Counted from the stretch's first letter, positions 7,198 to 15,534 are shown. The stretch: 35,795 bases of DNA from Bacillota bacterium (GCA_026627155.1 JAPNUJ010000004.1:1-35795); one strand, 5' to 3'. Notes: generated from the letters alone by a model not told the origin. Translations and numbers: made by a program.

Positions 7198-8817
7198 GTG
7201 AAACGAAAGGTATTGCATCTGCTTGTTACGCTCGCTGCCTTCCTGGCGCTGTGTCTCGAAGCGAACATGTCAGGCACGCTGGCGATGGCAGCGGCCGTCC
7301 CAACAAACGGACCCACAGGAGCTCCCTACACCGATATTGCAGGAAACTTTGCAGCAGCTGATATCCTCACCTTAACAGACGAAGGGTACATACACGGCTT
7401 CGCCGACCAAACGTTTCGTCCCAACTTGCCTGTGACTCGAGGTCAATTTCTCGCTTACCTCATGACGTTGATCGAGCCCACCACAGGCGTGACACCGCAG
7501 TCCGATGGACCGCAGCACTATGCCGACGTGCCCCCCGGAAACTGGGCCTTTGCGTCGGTTGCCTCCGCGTATGCGGCGGGTTGGATTCAGGCCGACTGGA
7601 TTGGGGCGGAGCCAGGACAGGACTTTCATGAAAATGATCAAGCCTCTCGCGGGGACGCCGCAGCTTTTTTTGTGGCGGCGCTCGAGCATCAGAAAAACCC
7701 GCTCATCCTCCCCCGCGGTGTCAGCCCACTGACCTATGCCGATGAGTTGGGCTGGTTCGCCGGGATCCCAGAAGCGGCTTCGACGACGTACCTCACGCGG
7801 GCGGACGCCGCCGTCGTCCTCGCCAACATGCAAGCATATCTGGAGAAGCGGGCGCATCCACTCGTGCCGGCCGCATCACCTGTCCTCCTCGGCTGGAACT
7901 ACGGATCGAACCTCAGCGCCTATCTGCAGCAAGACGCAGCGGACTCCCCGCTCAACACCTTCGTCTATGACGGTTTCCACTTGAACGCCGCCGGTACATT
8001 TGTCAACTCGCTTTCCCCTTCCTACGCGAAAGACCTGCAGGCAGAGGGCAAGCAAGCCTGGGGGCTGTTTGGCAACACCAACAATCCAAGTTGGACGCAT
8101 ACTGCCTTGCTTACGCGGGCGTCCCGCCTGCAACTCTCCGAGACCGTCGCCGCGATCTGCGAAAGCGACGGCTTGAACGGTGCCAACGTGGACTTTGAAA
8201 ATGTCGATGCCAGCGATCGCGAGGACCTGTCGCTGTTTGTGCAGACGCTCACATCCGTCATGCACCAGATCGGCAAAGAGGTCAGCGTCGACGTGGCCCC
8301 CCCATCCGCCGGTTCATGGTCGGCCGCTTATGACTATAGAGCCCTTGCGTCGGCCGCTGATCAGTTGGTCGTGATGACGTATGACGAGCATTGGAGCGGC
8401 GATCCGATGCCCGGCCCTGTCACGTCGGTGCCTTGGGTTCAAGGCAATTTGACAGCGCTTCTGCGGACTGTCCCGGCCGACAAACTGGTGCTCGGCATGC
8501 CACTGTACACGCGCGCCTGGGACGTGGCCGATCCGTCCGCGGGCAGCTATGGCATCCCGCTCATCGACATGACGTCGCTCCTGGCTAAAGCGGTGTCATC
8601 CAGCGAAGATGCGCGTTTCAGCCAATCCCTCGTCGTTTACGCAGGACCGGCGAGCGCCGATTATGAATTTTGGCGTGACGGACCGACCGTGCTCCAGTCG
8701 ATCGGCAAACTCGCGGCCAACGACCATCTTGACGGTCTCGCGTTCTGGCGACTGGGATTCGAGTCCCCTTCGCAGTGGAGCCGCATCTTGCCCCCGGGAC
8801 TCCAGGGGTCACGCTGA
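7198..8817 (+). CDS. Secreted SLH-domain glycoside hydrolase family 18 protein
   Basis: Predicted cell-surface hydrolase of 539 residues acting on peptidoglycan-like or chitin-like N-acetylglucosamine polymers. An N-terminal signal peptide (KRK, then a hydrophobic stretch ending near AMAAA) is followed by two clear and one weak S-layer-homology repeats (about 40-215), which anchor proteins to the cell wall. A GH18 barrel follows (about 225-535). The GH18 catalytic motif reads LNGANVDFE, with E334 as the proton donor, and resembles the spore-hydrolase branch (YaaH/YdhD type) more than classical chitinases. VVMTYDEHW and GMPLYTRAW are further GH18 signatures. The start is GTG at 7198, six bases after GGAGGT. 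The last 9 bases overlap the convergent thioesterase gene. Confidence 0.9.
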   Translation: MKRKVLHLLVTLAAFLALCLEANMSGTLAMAAAVPTNGPTGAPYTDIAGNFAAADILTLTDEGYIHGFADQTFRPNLPVTRGQFLAYLMTLIEPTTGVTPQSDGPQHYADVPPGNWAFASVASAYAAGWIQADWIGAEPGQDFHENDQASRGDAAAFFVAALEHQKNPLILPRGVSPLTYADELGWFAGIPEAASTTYLTRADAAVVLANMQAYLEKRAHPLVPAASPVLLGWNYGSNLSAYLQQDAADSPLNTFVYDGFHLNAAGTFVNSLSPSYAKDLQAEGKQAWGLFGNTNNPSWTHTALLTRASRLQLSETVAAICESDGLNGANVDFENVDASDREDLSLFVQTLTSVMHQIGKEVSVDVAPPSAGSWSAAYDYRALASAADQLVVMTYDEHWSGDPMPGPVTSVPWVQGNLTALLRTVPADKLVLGMPLYTRAWDVADPSAGSYGIPLIDMTSLLAKAVSSSEDARFSQSLVVYAGPASADYEFWRDGPTVLQSIGKLAANDHLDGLAFWRLGFESPSQWSRILPPGLQGSR

Positions 8818-9309
8818 GGGTTCAGCGCTTACCGGCAACTGATGAGCCGTCTTATAAAAATGCCCATCGGCAGTAGCCACCATGTCGCCCGTTTCATCGG
8901 TCACGTCGGCATGAAACAGCGCGATCCTAAAGCTGTTTTGAGCTGACGTCACCGTGCAGTGCAGCAAGCCACTTTCAGCCGCCTTCACAAAGTTGACCGT
9001 GAGATGAAGCGTCACCGCCTTTTGCAAATGGCCATCCAACCGAAATGCGGTCTCGGCCATGGCCGTATCGATGAAGGTGGTCAACACCCCACCATGGACA
9101 ATGCCATAGCGGTTGCGCAAGTCATCGCTAACCCTCATGCTGTAGGTGTACGCCTCACCTAGGCCCTCGACGGCCTTAAAGTCCATGACAGCCTGCAAGA
9201 AGGCCAACGGTTGCTGATACGTCTCCTTCTTGGCCTCGATCAACCGAATGACCTGTGCGATCTCTTCATCGTCCATTCCTTGCATCAGGCTCGCGATGCG
9301 GTCGAGCAC
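8809..9309 (-). CDS. Hotdog-fold acyl-CoA thioesterase (PaaI-like)
   Basis: Likely hydrolyses acyl-CoA or aryl-CoA thioesters. The 166-residue protein carries the typical PaaI/YbgC-type segment NRYGIVHGGVLTTFIDTAMA, in which HGG and the following Asp belong to the active site, then a second strand pattern (VTLHLTVNFVKAAESGLLHC). About 40 N-terminal residues precede the hotdog domain and look helical. The start GTG at 9309 is preceded by GGAGG at good spacing; the frame continues upstream to 9387 without a ribosome-binding site. It is divergent from the neighbouring MFS gene and converges on the GH18 gene with a 9-base overlap. The physiological substrate is unknown. Confidence 0.85.
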   Translation of the reverse strand: MLDRIASLMQGMDDEEIAQVIRLIEAKKETYQQPLAFLQAVMDFKAVEGLGEAYTYSMRVSDDLRNRYGIVHGGVLTTFIDTAMAETAFRLDGHLQKAVTLHLTVNFVKAAESGLLHCTVTSAQNSFRIALFHADVTDETGDMVATADGHFYKTAHQLPVSAEPSA

Positions 9310-9385
9310 AAGCAGACACCTCCGAAGTGGCTCCTGGCCATTGGCGCGGAACCGAATGACTACATAAAAAGAGGGAGACACCACC

Positions 9386-10576
9386 ATGCCGAGGGGCCGC
9401 CGCGTACTCTTTTACCTCGCCACGATGCTCTACTGGTTCAGTCTCTACACCTACGTTCCCACGCTGACACCGTACGTCCTGCGACTCGGTGGCACCCTCG
9501 CTTTCGCGGGCATCGTCGTGGCGAGTTACGGATTCGCCCAGTTGCTGGTCCGCATCCCCATTGGCATCCTCTCGGATCGCCTGCACAACCGCAAAGCCTT
9601 TATCCTCGGGGGCATCTCCTGCGGCATCGTCAGTTGCCTCGGCTTCGCTCTCACTCGCGATGCCGGACTGGCGCTGCTGTGGCGGGGGATCGCCGGCATC
9701 GCCGCGGGAAGTTGGGTCGCATTCACCGTGTTGTACGCCAGCTCCTGGCCAAGTGCTGACGCGCCAAAGGCGATGGGGCTGATCAGTTTCTACACCAGTG
9801 CAGCGCAAATGGCCGCAGCAGCTCTCGGGGGAATCAGCGCCTCATGGTTCGGCTGGCATGCCCCGTTTTGGCTCGGCGCCCTCGGCGGCACCCTCGGTCT
9901 CGTCTTTGCAGCCACCACGGTGCGGGAATCCCCCGACACCGTCAGTAGTCCCCCGACAGTCCGCGGATTGCTCACCCTTGGGCGACAGTGGCCGCTGTTA
10001 TCCGTGTCGCTCCTCGCCGTTCTCGCGCAAAGCGTGACCTTTACCACGTTGTTTGGCTTTACCCCGCTCTATGCGGACCATCTCGGTGCCCACCCCGCGA
10101 CGCTCGGCTTGCTGACGCTCGTGTCGACGATTCCCAACGCGATCGCCGGGTACCTGTGCGGGTCGTTTCTCGGACGCCTGATCAACGTGCGAATCATCGC
10201 CGCACTGGGGTTTTTCATCGCCTGCGCGGGGACCCTCGCGATTCCTTTCACACACTCCTTGCCTGCGCTGTTTGCAACGCAAGCGTTCAACGGGTTTGGT
10301 CAAGGCCTGTCCATGCCGATCCTGATGGGCCTGGCGATCGCTGGCGTGGCGGCTCACCAACGGGCCACGGCCATGGGATTCTTCCAAGCAATCTACAGCG
10401 TGGGGATGGTGGGCGGACCGCTTCTGACTTCGTTCCTCGGGCTCCAGACGGGCTTTGTCACCATGGGTTGCACAAGCCTTGCAGCAGGCATCCTCGCCCT
10501 TGTCTGGATTCGCCCTACAAACGCCCCTACACCCGTAGCCCCGGGGACGGACGCGGCGACAGCGGCTCAGTCTTGA
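9386..10576 (+). CDS. Major facilitator superfamily transporter
   Basis: A 396-residue membrane protein with about 12 hydrophobic helices. The motif A loop, RIPIGILSDRLHNRKAFIL, lies after helix 2, and the organisation resembles drug/metabolite efflux permeases. The ATG at 9386 has AGGGAG eight bases upstream. It is unrelated at the sequence level to the MFS gene at 5939-7111 beyond the family motif. It is divergent from the thioesterase gene with a short shared upstream region, and its last 10 bases overlap the convergent DUF309 gene. The substrate is unknown. Confidence 0.86.
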   Translation: MPRGRRVLFYLATMLYWFSLYTYVPTLTPYVLRLGGTLAFAGIVVASYGFAQLLVRIPIGILSDRLHNRKAFILGGISCGIVSCLGFALTRDAGLALLWRGIAGIAAGSWVAFTVLYASSWPSADAPKAMGLISFYTSAAQMAAAALGGISASWFGWHAPFWLGALGGTLGLVFAATTVRESPDTVSSPPTVRGLLTLGRQWPLLSVSLLAVLAQSVTFTTLFGFTPLYADHLGAHPATLGLLTLVSTIPNAIAGYLCGSFLGRLINVRIIAALGFFIACAGTLAIPFTHSLPALFATQAFNGFGQGLSMPILMGLAIAGVAAHQRATAMGFFQAIYSVGMVGGPLLTSFLGLQTGFVTMGCTSLAAGILALVWIRPTNAPTPVAPGTDAATAAQS

Positions 10577-10989
10577 TGGACAGGATGATACGCAGCCACC
10601 CGCTGCGCCAGCCCGTCATCGACCACACGCACCGTGACCACAGGCAAGTTAAGCGCAGCAATGCGGTCTGGGGCCACGATGCGATTCACCCAGTCAACGG
10701 GTACACGCGCGAACACGCCGCCAATGTCGTGCGTCAACTGCACCAGGTCGATGCCCTCATAGACGGGGAGAGAGGGCTTAAGATAAGACCGGGCCCGCGA
10801 CCACATCGCGGCGCCGCCGCGCACGTTGCCATTTTGAAGGTGGTACAGACACACGGCGGCCTGAATCAAGCCTTTCAACACGACGGGCCGCCCCGTGTCC
10901 AGCCATAATGACTCGCCCACCTCGTGGCACTCGTAATAGTCCCTTTGCACATTAAAAAGATAGACGTACGCCACCAGCCGCTCGTCCAT
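10567..10989 (-). CDS. DUF309 family protein
   Basis: Small soluble protein of 140 residues whose FNVQRDYYECHEVGESLW segment is the hallmark of the DUF309 family (Bacillus YpuF-like), followed by a helix with GLIQAAVCLYHLQNGNVRGG. The function of the family is not established. The ATG at 10989 follows AAAGGCGGCGAGC. A gene for a small membrane protein lies just upstream (22 bases) on the same strand, so the two may be one transcription unit. The C-terminal codons overlap the convergent MFS gene. Confidence 0.8.
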   Translation of the reverse strand: MDERLVAYVYLFNVQRDYYECHEVGESLWLDTGRPVVLKGLIQAAVCLYHLQNGNVRGGAAMWSRARSYLKPSLPVYEGIDLVQLTHDIGGVFARVPVDWVNRIVAPDRIAALNLPVVTVRVVDDGLAQRVAAYHPVHQD

Positions 10990-11010
10990 GCTCGCCGCCT
11001 TTCCCGTTCG

Positions 11011-11298
11011 CTAAGGGAGACCCAACAGCGACGGAGCGTTTTTCGTCTCGTCCTCATTATACTGGAAGTGCTCTACCGTGAAAAATATCGCAAGCAGGAA
11101 CAGAACGCGCGTCACGGCAAATCGCGCGGCGCTGTCGTTCGGGATGATCATCAGGGTCACGATGACCAGCAAGTTAAGAAAGGCACCATACGCAGAGATG
11201 GGCACCAACATGAACCGAATGAACAAGATGAAAAAGGCGACAGACCACAGAAGCAGTGTACCAGGACCCTTCGTGGACGCAGGCTCAGGGGTATCCAA
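11011..11298 (-). CDS. Small membrane protein of unknown function
   Basis: A 95-residue protein with two or three predicted membrane helices (about 14-32, 38-55 and 62-76) and short polar ends. I do not recognise a family. It begins with TTG at 11298, supported by a strong AGGAGGTG seven to eight bases upstream, and it sits directly ahead of the DUF309 gene on the same strand. Confidence 0.65.
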   Translation of the reverse strand: MDTPEPASTKGPGTLLLWSVAFFILFIRFMLVPISAYGAFLNLLVIVTLMIIPNDSAARFAVTRVLFLLAIFFTVEHFQYNEDETKNAPSLLGLP

Positions 11299-11658
11299 TT
11301 TCGCACCTCCTGATTCATCCTATGCGACCGAGCCGATAAAGCCATACAGACTCCTGTCCGTTACGCGTCGACGTAGCCGGTCATACATTTCAGTATGGGT
11401 GACGACTCATGTAAGGGAAATTCGACACACGTCAAATCCGACAACGACGATTGGGGGGAGTTCGTTGCACTCGTGGATGGAGCAACATCCTGAGCAGAGC
11501 GTCGTCTTGGTGTACTGTGGCCTTCCGCACGGAGTCCGCCGACCGCTTCCGGTCGCGCACCCACGGCCACCAGGGCAGCCGCTGCCGCTGCCACGACGAC
11601 CCCTGCCCTGGCGCTGAGGACGCAGCACAGAGTTTTTGAAAGTGCAGCGCGTCCCGTT
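11299..11658. other. 360-base stretch without a convincing gene
   Basis: Open frames exist here on both strands (for example 11361-11672 minus and 11407-11628 minus), but none has a ribosome-binding site or recognisable family features. The minus-strand frame is dominated by Ala/Val and Gly/Arg runs caused by GC-rich repeats. I see no clear terminator or RNA gene. It would contain the promoter of the two minus-strand genes at 11298-10567. Confidence 0.5.
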
Positions 11659-12096
11659 CTAGCTTCTGCCAAATGGCACGTCGTGAACCTGCGCCCAGAC
11701 GGTCACGTAGGCCACGGCTTCGGCCCGCTGCTGGCGCGTGAAGCGGATGAAAAGGTGCGCAGGCATGCGACGTCCCTTGCGTTTGCAGACGACGTTCAAT
11801 ATCCCTGTTCGGTCGTCATACCACAGTTCGCCAACGTCGCTGATCATCAGGGTCTCCTCTGCGAGCGAGATGTGCCCATCGCCAAACAAGACGGAAAAGT
11901 GGCGATGGGAGCGGTCCAAGGCGACGAGCGCGATGATGAGGCCGCCAATGAGAGACAGGACTTCGGTTAGTCGGGACGTAATCACCCCGCTTTCGTGCAA
12001 CGTCATGCAGCCCAGTACGATGAGACTGGCGACCGCCGACAGACTGCTCGCCCACGCGGGCCGTGTGATACAAAACGTTCGCTCTGCCGCTTCCAT
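11659..12096 (-). CDS. Membrane protein of unknown function
   Basis: A 145-residue protein with two membrane helices (about 13-33 and 40-58) followed by a soluble domain of about 85 residues rich in beta-type segments (SLAEETLMISDVGELWYDDRTG). The fold resembles small membrane proteins with a cytosolic PH-like domain, but that is only an impression. The ATG at 12096 is preceded by AAAGAGGTG; the frame continues upstream without a better start. No family is recognised. Confidence 0.6.
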   Translation of the reverse strand: MEAAERTFCITRPAWASSLSAVASLIVLGCMTLHESGVITSRLTEVLSLIGGLIIALVALDRSHRHFSVLFGDGHISLAEETLMISDVGELWYDDRTGILNVVCKRKGRRMPAHLFIRFTRQQRAEAVAYVTVWAQVHDVPFGRS

Positions 12097-12147
12097 ACAC
12101 CCACCTCTTTGCCGAGGTTCGACTGGTTGATGTAGATGTATATGAGA

Positions 12148-12182
12148 GTGGCCCCGTCCAGAATGATCCTGGACGGGGCCAC
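12148..12182. terminator. Perfect 14-bp hairpin without T-run
   Basis: Arms 12148-12161 and 12169-12182 are perfectly complementary (begin GTGGCCCC, end GGGGCCAC) with a 7-base loop. It lies about 120 bases after the ASCH gene and 50 bases before the membrane protein gene on the minus strand. Neither side has the T-tract of a standard terminator. Confidence 0.5.
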
Positions 12183-12299
12183 ACATGCTCGTTGATTGAC
12201 TTCCCTACCTCTTTGGCCATATAGCGCGAGGCATCGGTGCCACGGCCTCCTGGCTACGGCGCTCTTGCTTGAGACCTGGCGAGAATCGTCCCGGTTCGA

Positions 12300-12635
12300 C
12301 TACCCCATGCGGGCCACCCGCTCAAAGTCGTGCACCCACATGCCCATGGCCGGCGAAAATCCCGAACCCGGATGAACGCCGTTCAGGTAGTCCATATACT
12401 CGGCGACCGTACTAAACCCCTCGCGCCGCGCATCGGCATCGGTCATGTCCCCCAACTTTTGCGGGTACACAGACGTCACGCGAAACTGAACGCCCTGCAA
12501 CATCCATAACTCCCCTGGGTCCGCATAGCGCCCACCGCGGCGAGTCGCTGTCTTCACCCCAGACAGCACTTTTTGCACATCCTGTTCTCTCGTCACAAGT
12601 CGTTCAATGGAGCAAGTCTTCGGTGGTAATTCCAC
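12300..12635 (-). CDS. ASCH-domain protein
   Basis: A 111-residue protein fitting the ASCH fold, a small RNA-binding-type beta barrel related to PUA domains. KVLSGVKTATRRGGRY corresponds to the conserved GxKxxTxR strand, and QKLGDMTDADARREGFSTVAEYMDYL to the conserved (K)LxdlTdeDAxxEGf helix. No catalytic role can be assigned; some small ASCH proteins are amidohydrolases acting on modified nucleosides. GTG at 12635 was chosen because GGGAGG is seven bases upstream; an ATG at 12641 would leave a spacing of only one base. The gene follows the cytochrome c gene closely on the same strand. Confidence 0.7.
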   Translation of the reverse strand: MELPPKTCSIERLVTREQDVQKVLSGVKTATRRGGRYADPGELWMLQGVQFRVTSVYPQKLGDMTDADARREGFSTVAEYMDYLNGVHPGSGFSPAMGMWVHDFERVARMG

Positions 12636-12647
12636 GTCCATTCCTCC

Positions 12648-12995
12648 CTATCGTTTTGTCGCCAGCCAACGCGCGACGGCAAGGATTTGCGTCTGGGTCA
12701 GAATCTCGTCATGTGGTGCCGCATAGGCAGGCATCGGGCCGCCCCCGACCTCAATCTGGTGCACGATCTGAGCCACCGTCATCGTCGCCCCCACATGCTG
12801 TAAACTGGGGCCAATTCCACCCTGCAAGTTCTGGCCATGACAGGTGTTGCACCCGATTTCGTAGACGGAGACCGCTAAAGGATACTGTGTCCGATCCGTC
12901 TGCGTCACAGTCTCACACCCCGTTAAGAGACCAATCAAACACAGCGCTGACACGCTGGCAAAGATGCTGAGACCACGACCACGACCGAAGCTCAT
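12648..12995 (-). CDS. Cytochrome c lipoprotein
   Basis: Small membrane-anchored c-type cytochrome of 115 residues. A lipoprotein signal peptide ends in the lipobox LLTGC (C27 would be lipidated). One heme-binding motif CNTCH (C49, C52, H53) follows, and M88 in GGGPMPAY is the likely sixth iron ligand. The layout is like cytochrome c-551/c-550 of Bacillus, which shuttle electrons to terminal oxidases. The ATG at 12995 gives the correct signal peptide; the in-frame ATG at 13043 would add 16 polar residues. It lies 66 bases downstream of heme A synthase, so both probably serve aerobic respiration and may be co-transcribed. Confidence 0.9.
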   Translation of the reverse strand: MSFGRGRGLSIFASVSALCLIGLLTGCETVTQTDRTQYPLAVSVYEIGCNTCHGQNLQGGIGPSLQHVGATMTVAQIVHQIEVGGGPMPAYAAPHDEILTQTQILAVARWLATKR

Positions 12996-13061
12996 CCCAT
13001 CACCCGTCTTCTGACCGTTTGCCCTACCACGTCTCCACGTCATGACAAGAGCGGCGCACCT

Positions 13062-14030
13062 TCACTGGAGCTCGCTTCGAGTTCGATCCCGAAAAGGAAA
13101 GCTCTGCAACACGAGATAACTCAAAATCGTGAACAGAATCATCAGGAGCGATACGTGCAGCAAGTCGGCGTTCAGGTCGATCAAGCTGAGGATCAACCAG
13201 GCTCCGCTGGCGATCTGTAGCACCGTCAGGACCAACAGCCAGATGGCCCCACGGAAGAGATCACCTCGCGTCGTACGCGTGGTGCGCAAAAAGTACAGTA
13301 AGAAAATGACCAGAACGGCCAACCCCAGGGCGATCAACCGATGCAAGAAGGCAAGTCCGACATTGCCCGCAAATCCAGGAAACACCTGTCCGTTGCACAA
13401 TGGCCAGCCTGTGCAGGCCGTAGCCGCGCCCCGAAAGGATATGTAGGACCCCACGTAAATGGCGATGAAGACGTACACCCAGATCCAGCGTATCCAAAGC
13501 ACCAGTTTGCGCCCCACCCCGCGCTCGCGATCATCCAGCCCGTTTTGGCGTGACAGACAACGGGCACGATACTGAAACAAAAAGACGGTCAGCAACACAA
13601 CCCCCACCATACCCAAGAGACCAAATCCCAGGTGCAAGGCCAGGACCTCGGGTGGGTTGACAAACACGACAGCGAGCGCTCCCAGGAGCGACTGAATGAT
13701 CACAAAACCAATCGCCACCGCGGCAAACAGCTTGACCTCCAGCCAGCGACCGAATCGAGTCCACGCCCAGATCGCAAATGCCACCGCCACGAGCGCGAAG
13801 AATCCAACCAGAAAACGGTGAAGAAACTCAATAATGACATGCGTGTTGTCCATGGCGGGAATCACTTGACCGTTGCAAAGCGGCCAATCGGGTCCACAGC
13901 CTTCAGCCGACCCGGTCTGCGTATCGAGAAACCCGATGAAATTGATCAAAAACATGCCAAACGACGCCACCACACCGAGCGCCAATAACCACTTTGAGGG
14001 TATGCGCGTTACAACCGTTGCCGATCGCAC
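13062..14030 (-). CDS. ctaA: Heme A synthase CtaA
   Basis: Membrane enzyme that oxidises the C8 methyl of heme O to a formyl group, giving heme A for aa3-type oxidases. The protein (about 322 residues) has eight hydrophobic helices in two similar halves. It contains conserved His in EFLHRFLVG, LALHLGFG, LHRLIALG and LLHVSLL, and two paired-Cys loops (EGCGPDWPLCNG and TACTGWPLCNG). The start is uncertain: GTG at 14030 and TTG at 14036 both follow a GGAGGTGGAGG region, while the frame extends to 14093 with non-membrane residues. No ctaB is next to it. Confidence 0.92.
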   Translation of the reverse strand: MRSATVVTRIPSKWLLALGVVASFGMFLINFIGFLDTQTGSAEGCGPDWPLCNGQVIPAMDNTHVIIEFLHRFLVGFFALVAVAFAIWAWTRFGRWLEVKLFAAVAIGFVIIQSLLGALAVVFVNPPEVLALHLGFGLLGMVGVVLLTVFLFQYRARCLSRQNGLDDRERGVGRKLVLWIRWIWVYVFIAIYVGSYISFRGAATACTGWPLCNGQVFPGFAGNVGLAFLHRLIALGLAVLVIFLLYFLRTTRTTRGDLFRGAIWLLVLTVLQIASGAWLILSLIDLNADLLHVSLLMILFTILSYLVLQSFPFRDRTRSELQ

Positions 14031-14107
14031 AGACAAACTGCCTCCACCTCCATGAAAGAAACCCGCCAGACAGGCCATCGCTCGCGCGGACAACTCGCCC
14101 CATGCTC

Positions 14108-14113
14108 AGTATA
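14108..14113 (-). promoter_or_regulatory. Possible -10 element for ctaA
   Basis: TATACT on the minus strand lies about 80 bases before the ctaA start, but the region 17 bases further upstream (TGTGCT) is a poor -35. This is a weak candidate. Confidence 0.3.
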
Positions 14114-14161
14114 AACCAGCAGGGCCGGGCAGCACACGTAAAACTATGAACAACTGTGGGC

Positions 14162-14198
14162 AAAATTAAAACCGCCCCAAGACGGCCCAAAGGCGGTC
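14162..14198 (-). terminator. Rho-independent terminator of rnpB
   Basis: On the minus strand GACCGCC pairs with GGCGGT across a loop of about 15 bases, then comes TTTTAATTTT. It lies about 35 bases after the RNase P RNA. Confidence 0.75.
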
Positions 14199-14230
14199 AC
14201 AGTGCGGCCTTAATTGCCCCAAAGGGGTAG

Positions 14231-14676
14231 ACGAAGCAGGCAATAAGCCGAGTTCTGTTCCTCACGTGCTGCAAGCGGCAAGGTCCCCGCGCGCTTCCTT
14301 GCGGAGTCCCGCCAAGATCACTTGCCTCGCACAGACGAGGTGGCAATCATCTATCTAGGCGCACTGTTGCCAGGGCGCTCAAGCAACCTACCCGAGTGCG
14401 TGGCGGGCCACCACATGTGCACTCCTATGCGGTCTTGCTCCAGGTGGGGTTTACCTAGCCGCTGCGTCTCCGCAGCGCTGGTGCGCTCTTACCGCACCGT
14501 TGCATCCTTGCCTGTGCTAAGGCCCTAGGCCCTGCCATCGGCGGTCTCCATGTCTGTGGCACTATCCTTAGGATCGCTCCCACTGGGGATTACCCAGCAC
14601 CCTGCCCTGTAGAGCTCGGACTTTCCTCCCGCGCTGCCTTTCGACACTGCGCCGGCGATTGCCTCGCCTGCTTCGT
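14231..14676 (-). ncRNA. rnpB: RNase P RNA, bacterial type A
   Basis: Catalytic RNA that trims tRNA 5' ends. Hallmarks in minus-strand order: GAGGAAAGTCCGAGCTC near the 5' end; GGTGCGGTAAGAGCGCACC (P12 region); GGTAAACCCCACC with GGAGCAAG; GGGTAGGTTGCTTGAG; GATAGATGATTGCC; and ACAGAACTCGGCTTA near the 3' end. The terminal helix P1 is explicit: 14676-14666 pairs perfectly over 11 bases with 14241-14231. These features are those of the archetypal type A, not the type B RNA typical of Bacillus. Its roughly 446 bases exceed E. coli (377), mainly because the segment between GATTGCC and ACAGAAC is greatly enlarged. Promoter and terminator fit both ends. Confidence 0.96.
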
Positions 14677-14683
14677 ATAGAGC

Positions 14684-14712
14684 ATTAGAACACAAACGCG
14701 GGGAAGACGCAA
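14684..14712 (-). promoter_or_regulatory. Promoter of rnpB
   Basis: TTGCGT (14712-14707) and TCTAAT (14689-14684) are spaced by 17 bases on the minus strand. The predicted start, about seven bases downstream, coincides with the first base of helix P1 of the RNase P RNA, which strengthens both calls. Confidence 0.7.
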
Positions 14713-14751
14713 CCAGAAAGATATACCGAACCCGTCATGCTGCGTCTGCGG

Positions 14752-15534
14752 TCACGAAAAGTACTCCTGGCGGAACCGGAAGAGTGCGCCATACTCTGCG
14801 CGCACCTCCACCATCCGCGCCGCCGCTGCGTCTGACCGCGGGTGAGCCAGCGCCCCGAGCACCGCTTGCCGCTTCGACAGCTCGCTGTCGAGTTGTCGCT
14901 TTAGCCACTCACATCTGACGGCAAGACCGTTCGACCCACACGCGTAGAGCATGCGGTCTGTCGCCGGAAGTCCCAAGTACTCCGCGCGCCAGACCGACCC
15001 GAACGTCGACGGATCCGCCACGACGCCGCATGAGGGAGGACTCAGGAGGAGACACTCGTACACCAGTTCCGCCTCCCTGACACGCACATCGGCGACGAGT
15101 TCGTATCCCATCTTTTCTGCCCAGAAGCGCATCAGCCCTGAACCTGACATGGGCTGTAGGACAAAGCGAGGGGGCTCATCCATCAGTAGCCCGGCCGCGT
15201 GATCCGATGTCAGGATATCCCACATCGTGGAAGCACCCATCCCGGCAATGACGATCGCGTCCACCTCGCCTGCGCGAAGCGGTCGCAAGCCATCGCCCTG
15301 ACGAACATCAACCAGGCGCGCACAGGTCGAGGCACTGACAGAAAGCCGCGTAGCCGCGAGCGGACCTGCGCTCAGTTCCACTGCGATCGCAGACTCAAAT
15401 CGCCCCGATTCAACCAAGGCGAGCGGCACTTGCGCGTGGTCACTCCCGATGTCCGCCACAGTTCGACCGCGCCCCGCAAGATCCGCGATACGCGCCAATC
15501 GTCCCGTGAGGAGTCTCTGGTCCTGCACTAACAT
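14752..15534 (-). CDS. trmK: tRNA (adenine22-N1)-methyltransferase TrmK
   Basis: SAM-dependent enzyme that methylates N1 of A22 in tRNA. The 260-residue protein has the Rossmann-fold SAM-binding motif TVADIGSDHAQVPLAL (about 29-44), an acidic VELS at the end of strand 2 and the family motif IVIAGMGAST around residue 100. A C-terminal helical part (LKRQLDSELSKRQAV) follows, as in Bacillus YqfN. The ATG at 15534 overlaps the stop of the acyl-CoA dehydrogenase gene by seven bases, so translation is probably coupled. Position downstream of rpoD matches the usual Bacillales order. The usual partner gene yqfO (Nif3 family) is missing; rnpB follows instead. Confidence 0.93.
   Translation of the reverse strand: MLVQDQRLLTGRLARIADLAGRGRTVADIGSDHAQVPLALVESGRFESAIAVELSAGPLAATRLSVSASTCARLVDVRQGDGLRPLRAGEVDAIVIAGMGASTMWDILTSDHAAGLLMDEPPRFVLQPMSGSGLMRFWAEKMGYELVADVRVREAELVYECLLLSPPSCGVVADPSTFGSVWRAEYLGLPATDRMLYACGSNGLAVRCEWLKRQLDSELSKRQAVLGALAHPRSDAAAARMVEVRAEYGALFRFRQEYFS

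Noticed and set aside
11361..11672. 103-residue minus-strand frame in the gap before the DUF309 operon
   Set aside because: Ala/Val and Arg-rich composition from GC-rich repeats, no ribosome-binding site, overlaps the end of a better-supported gene.
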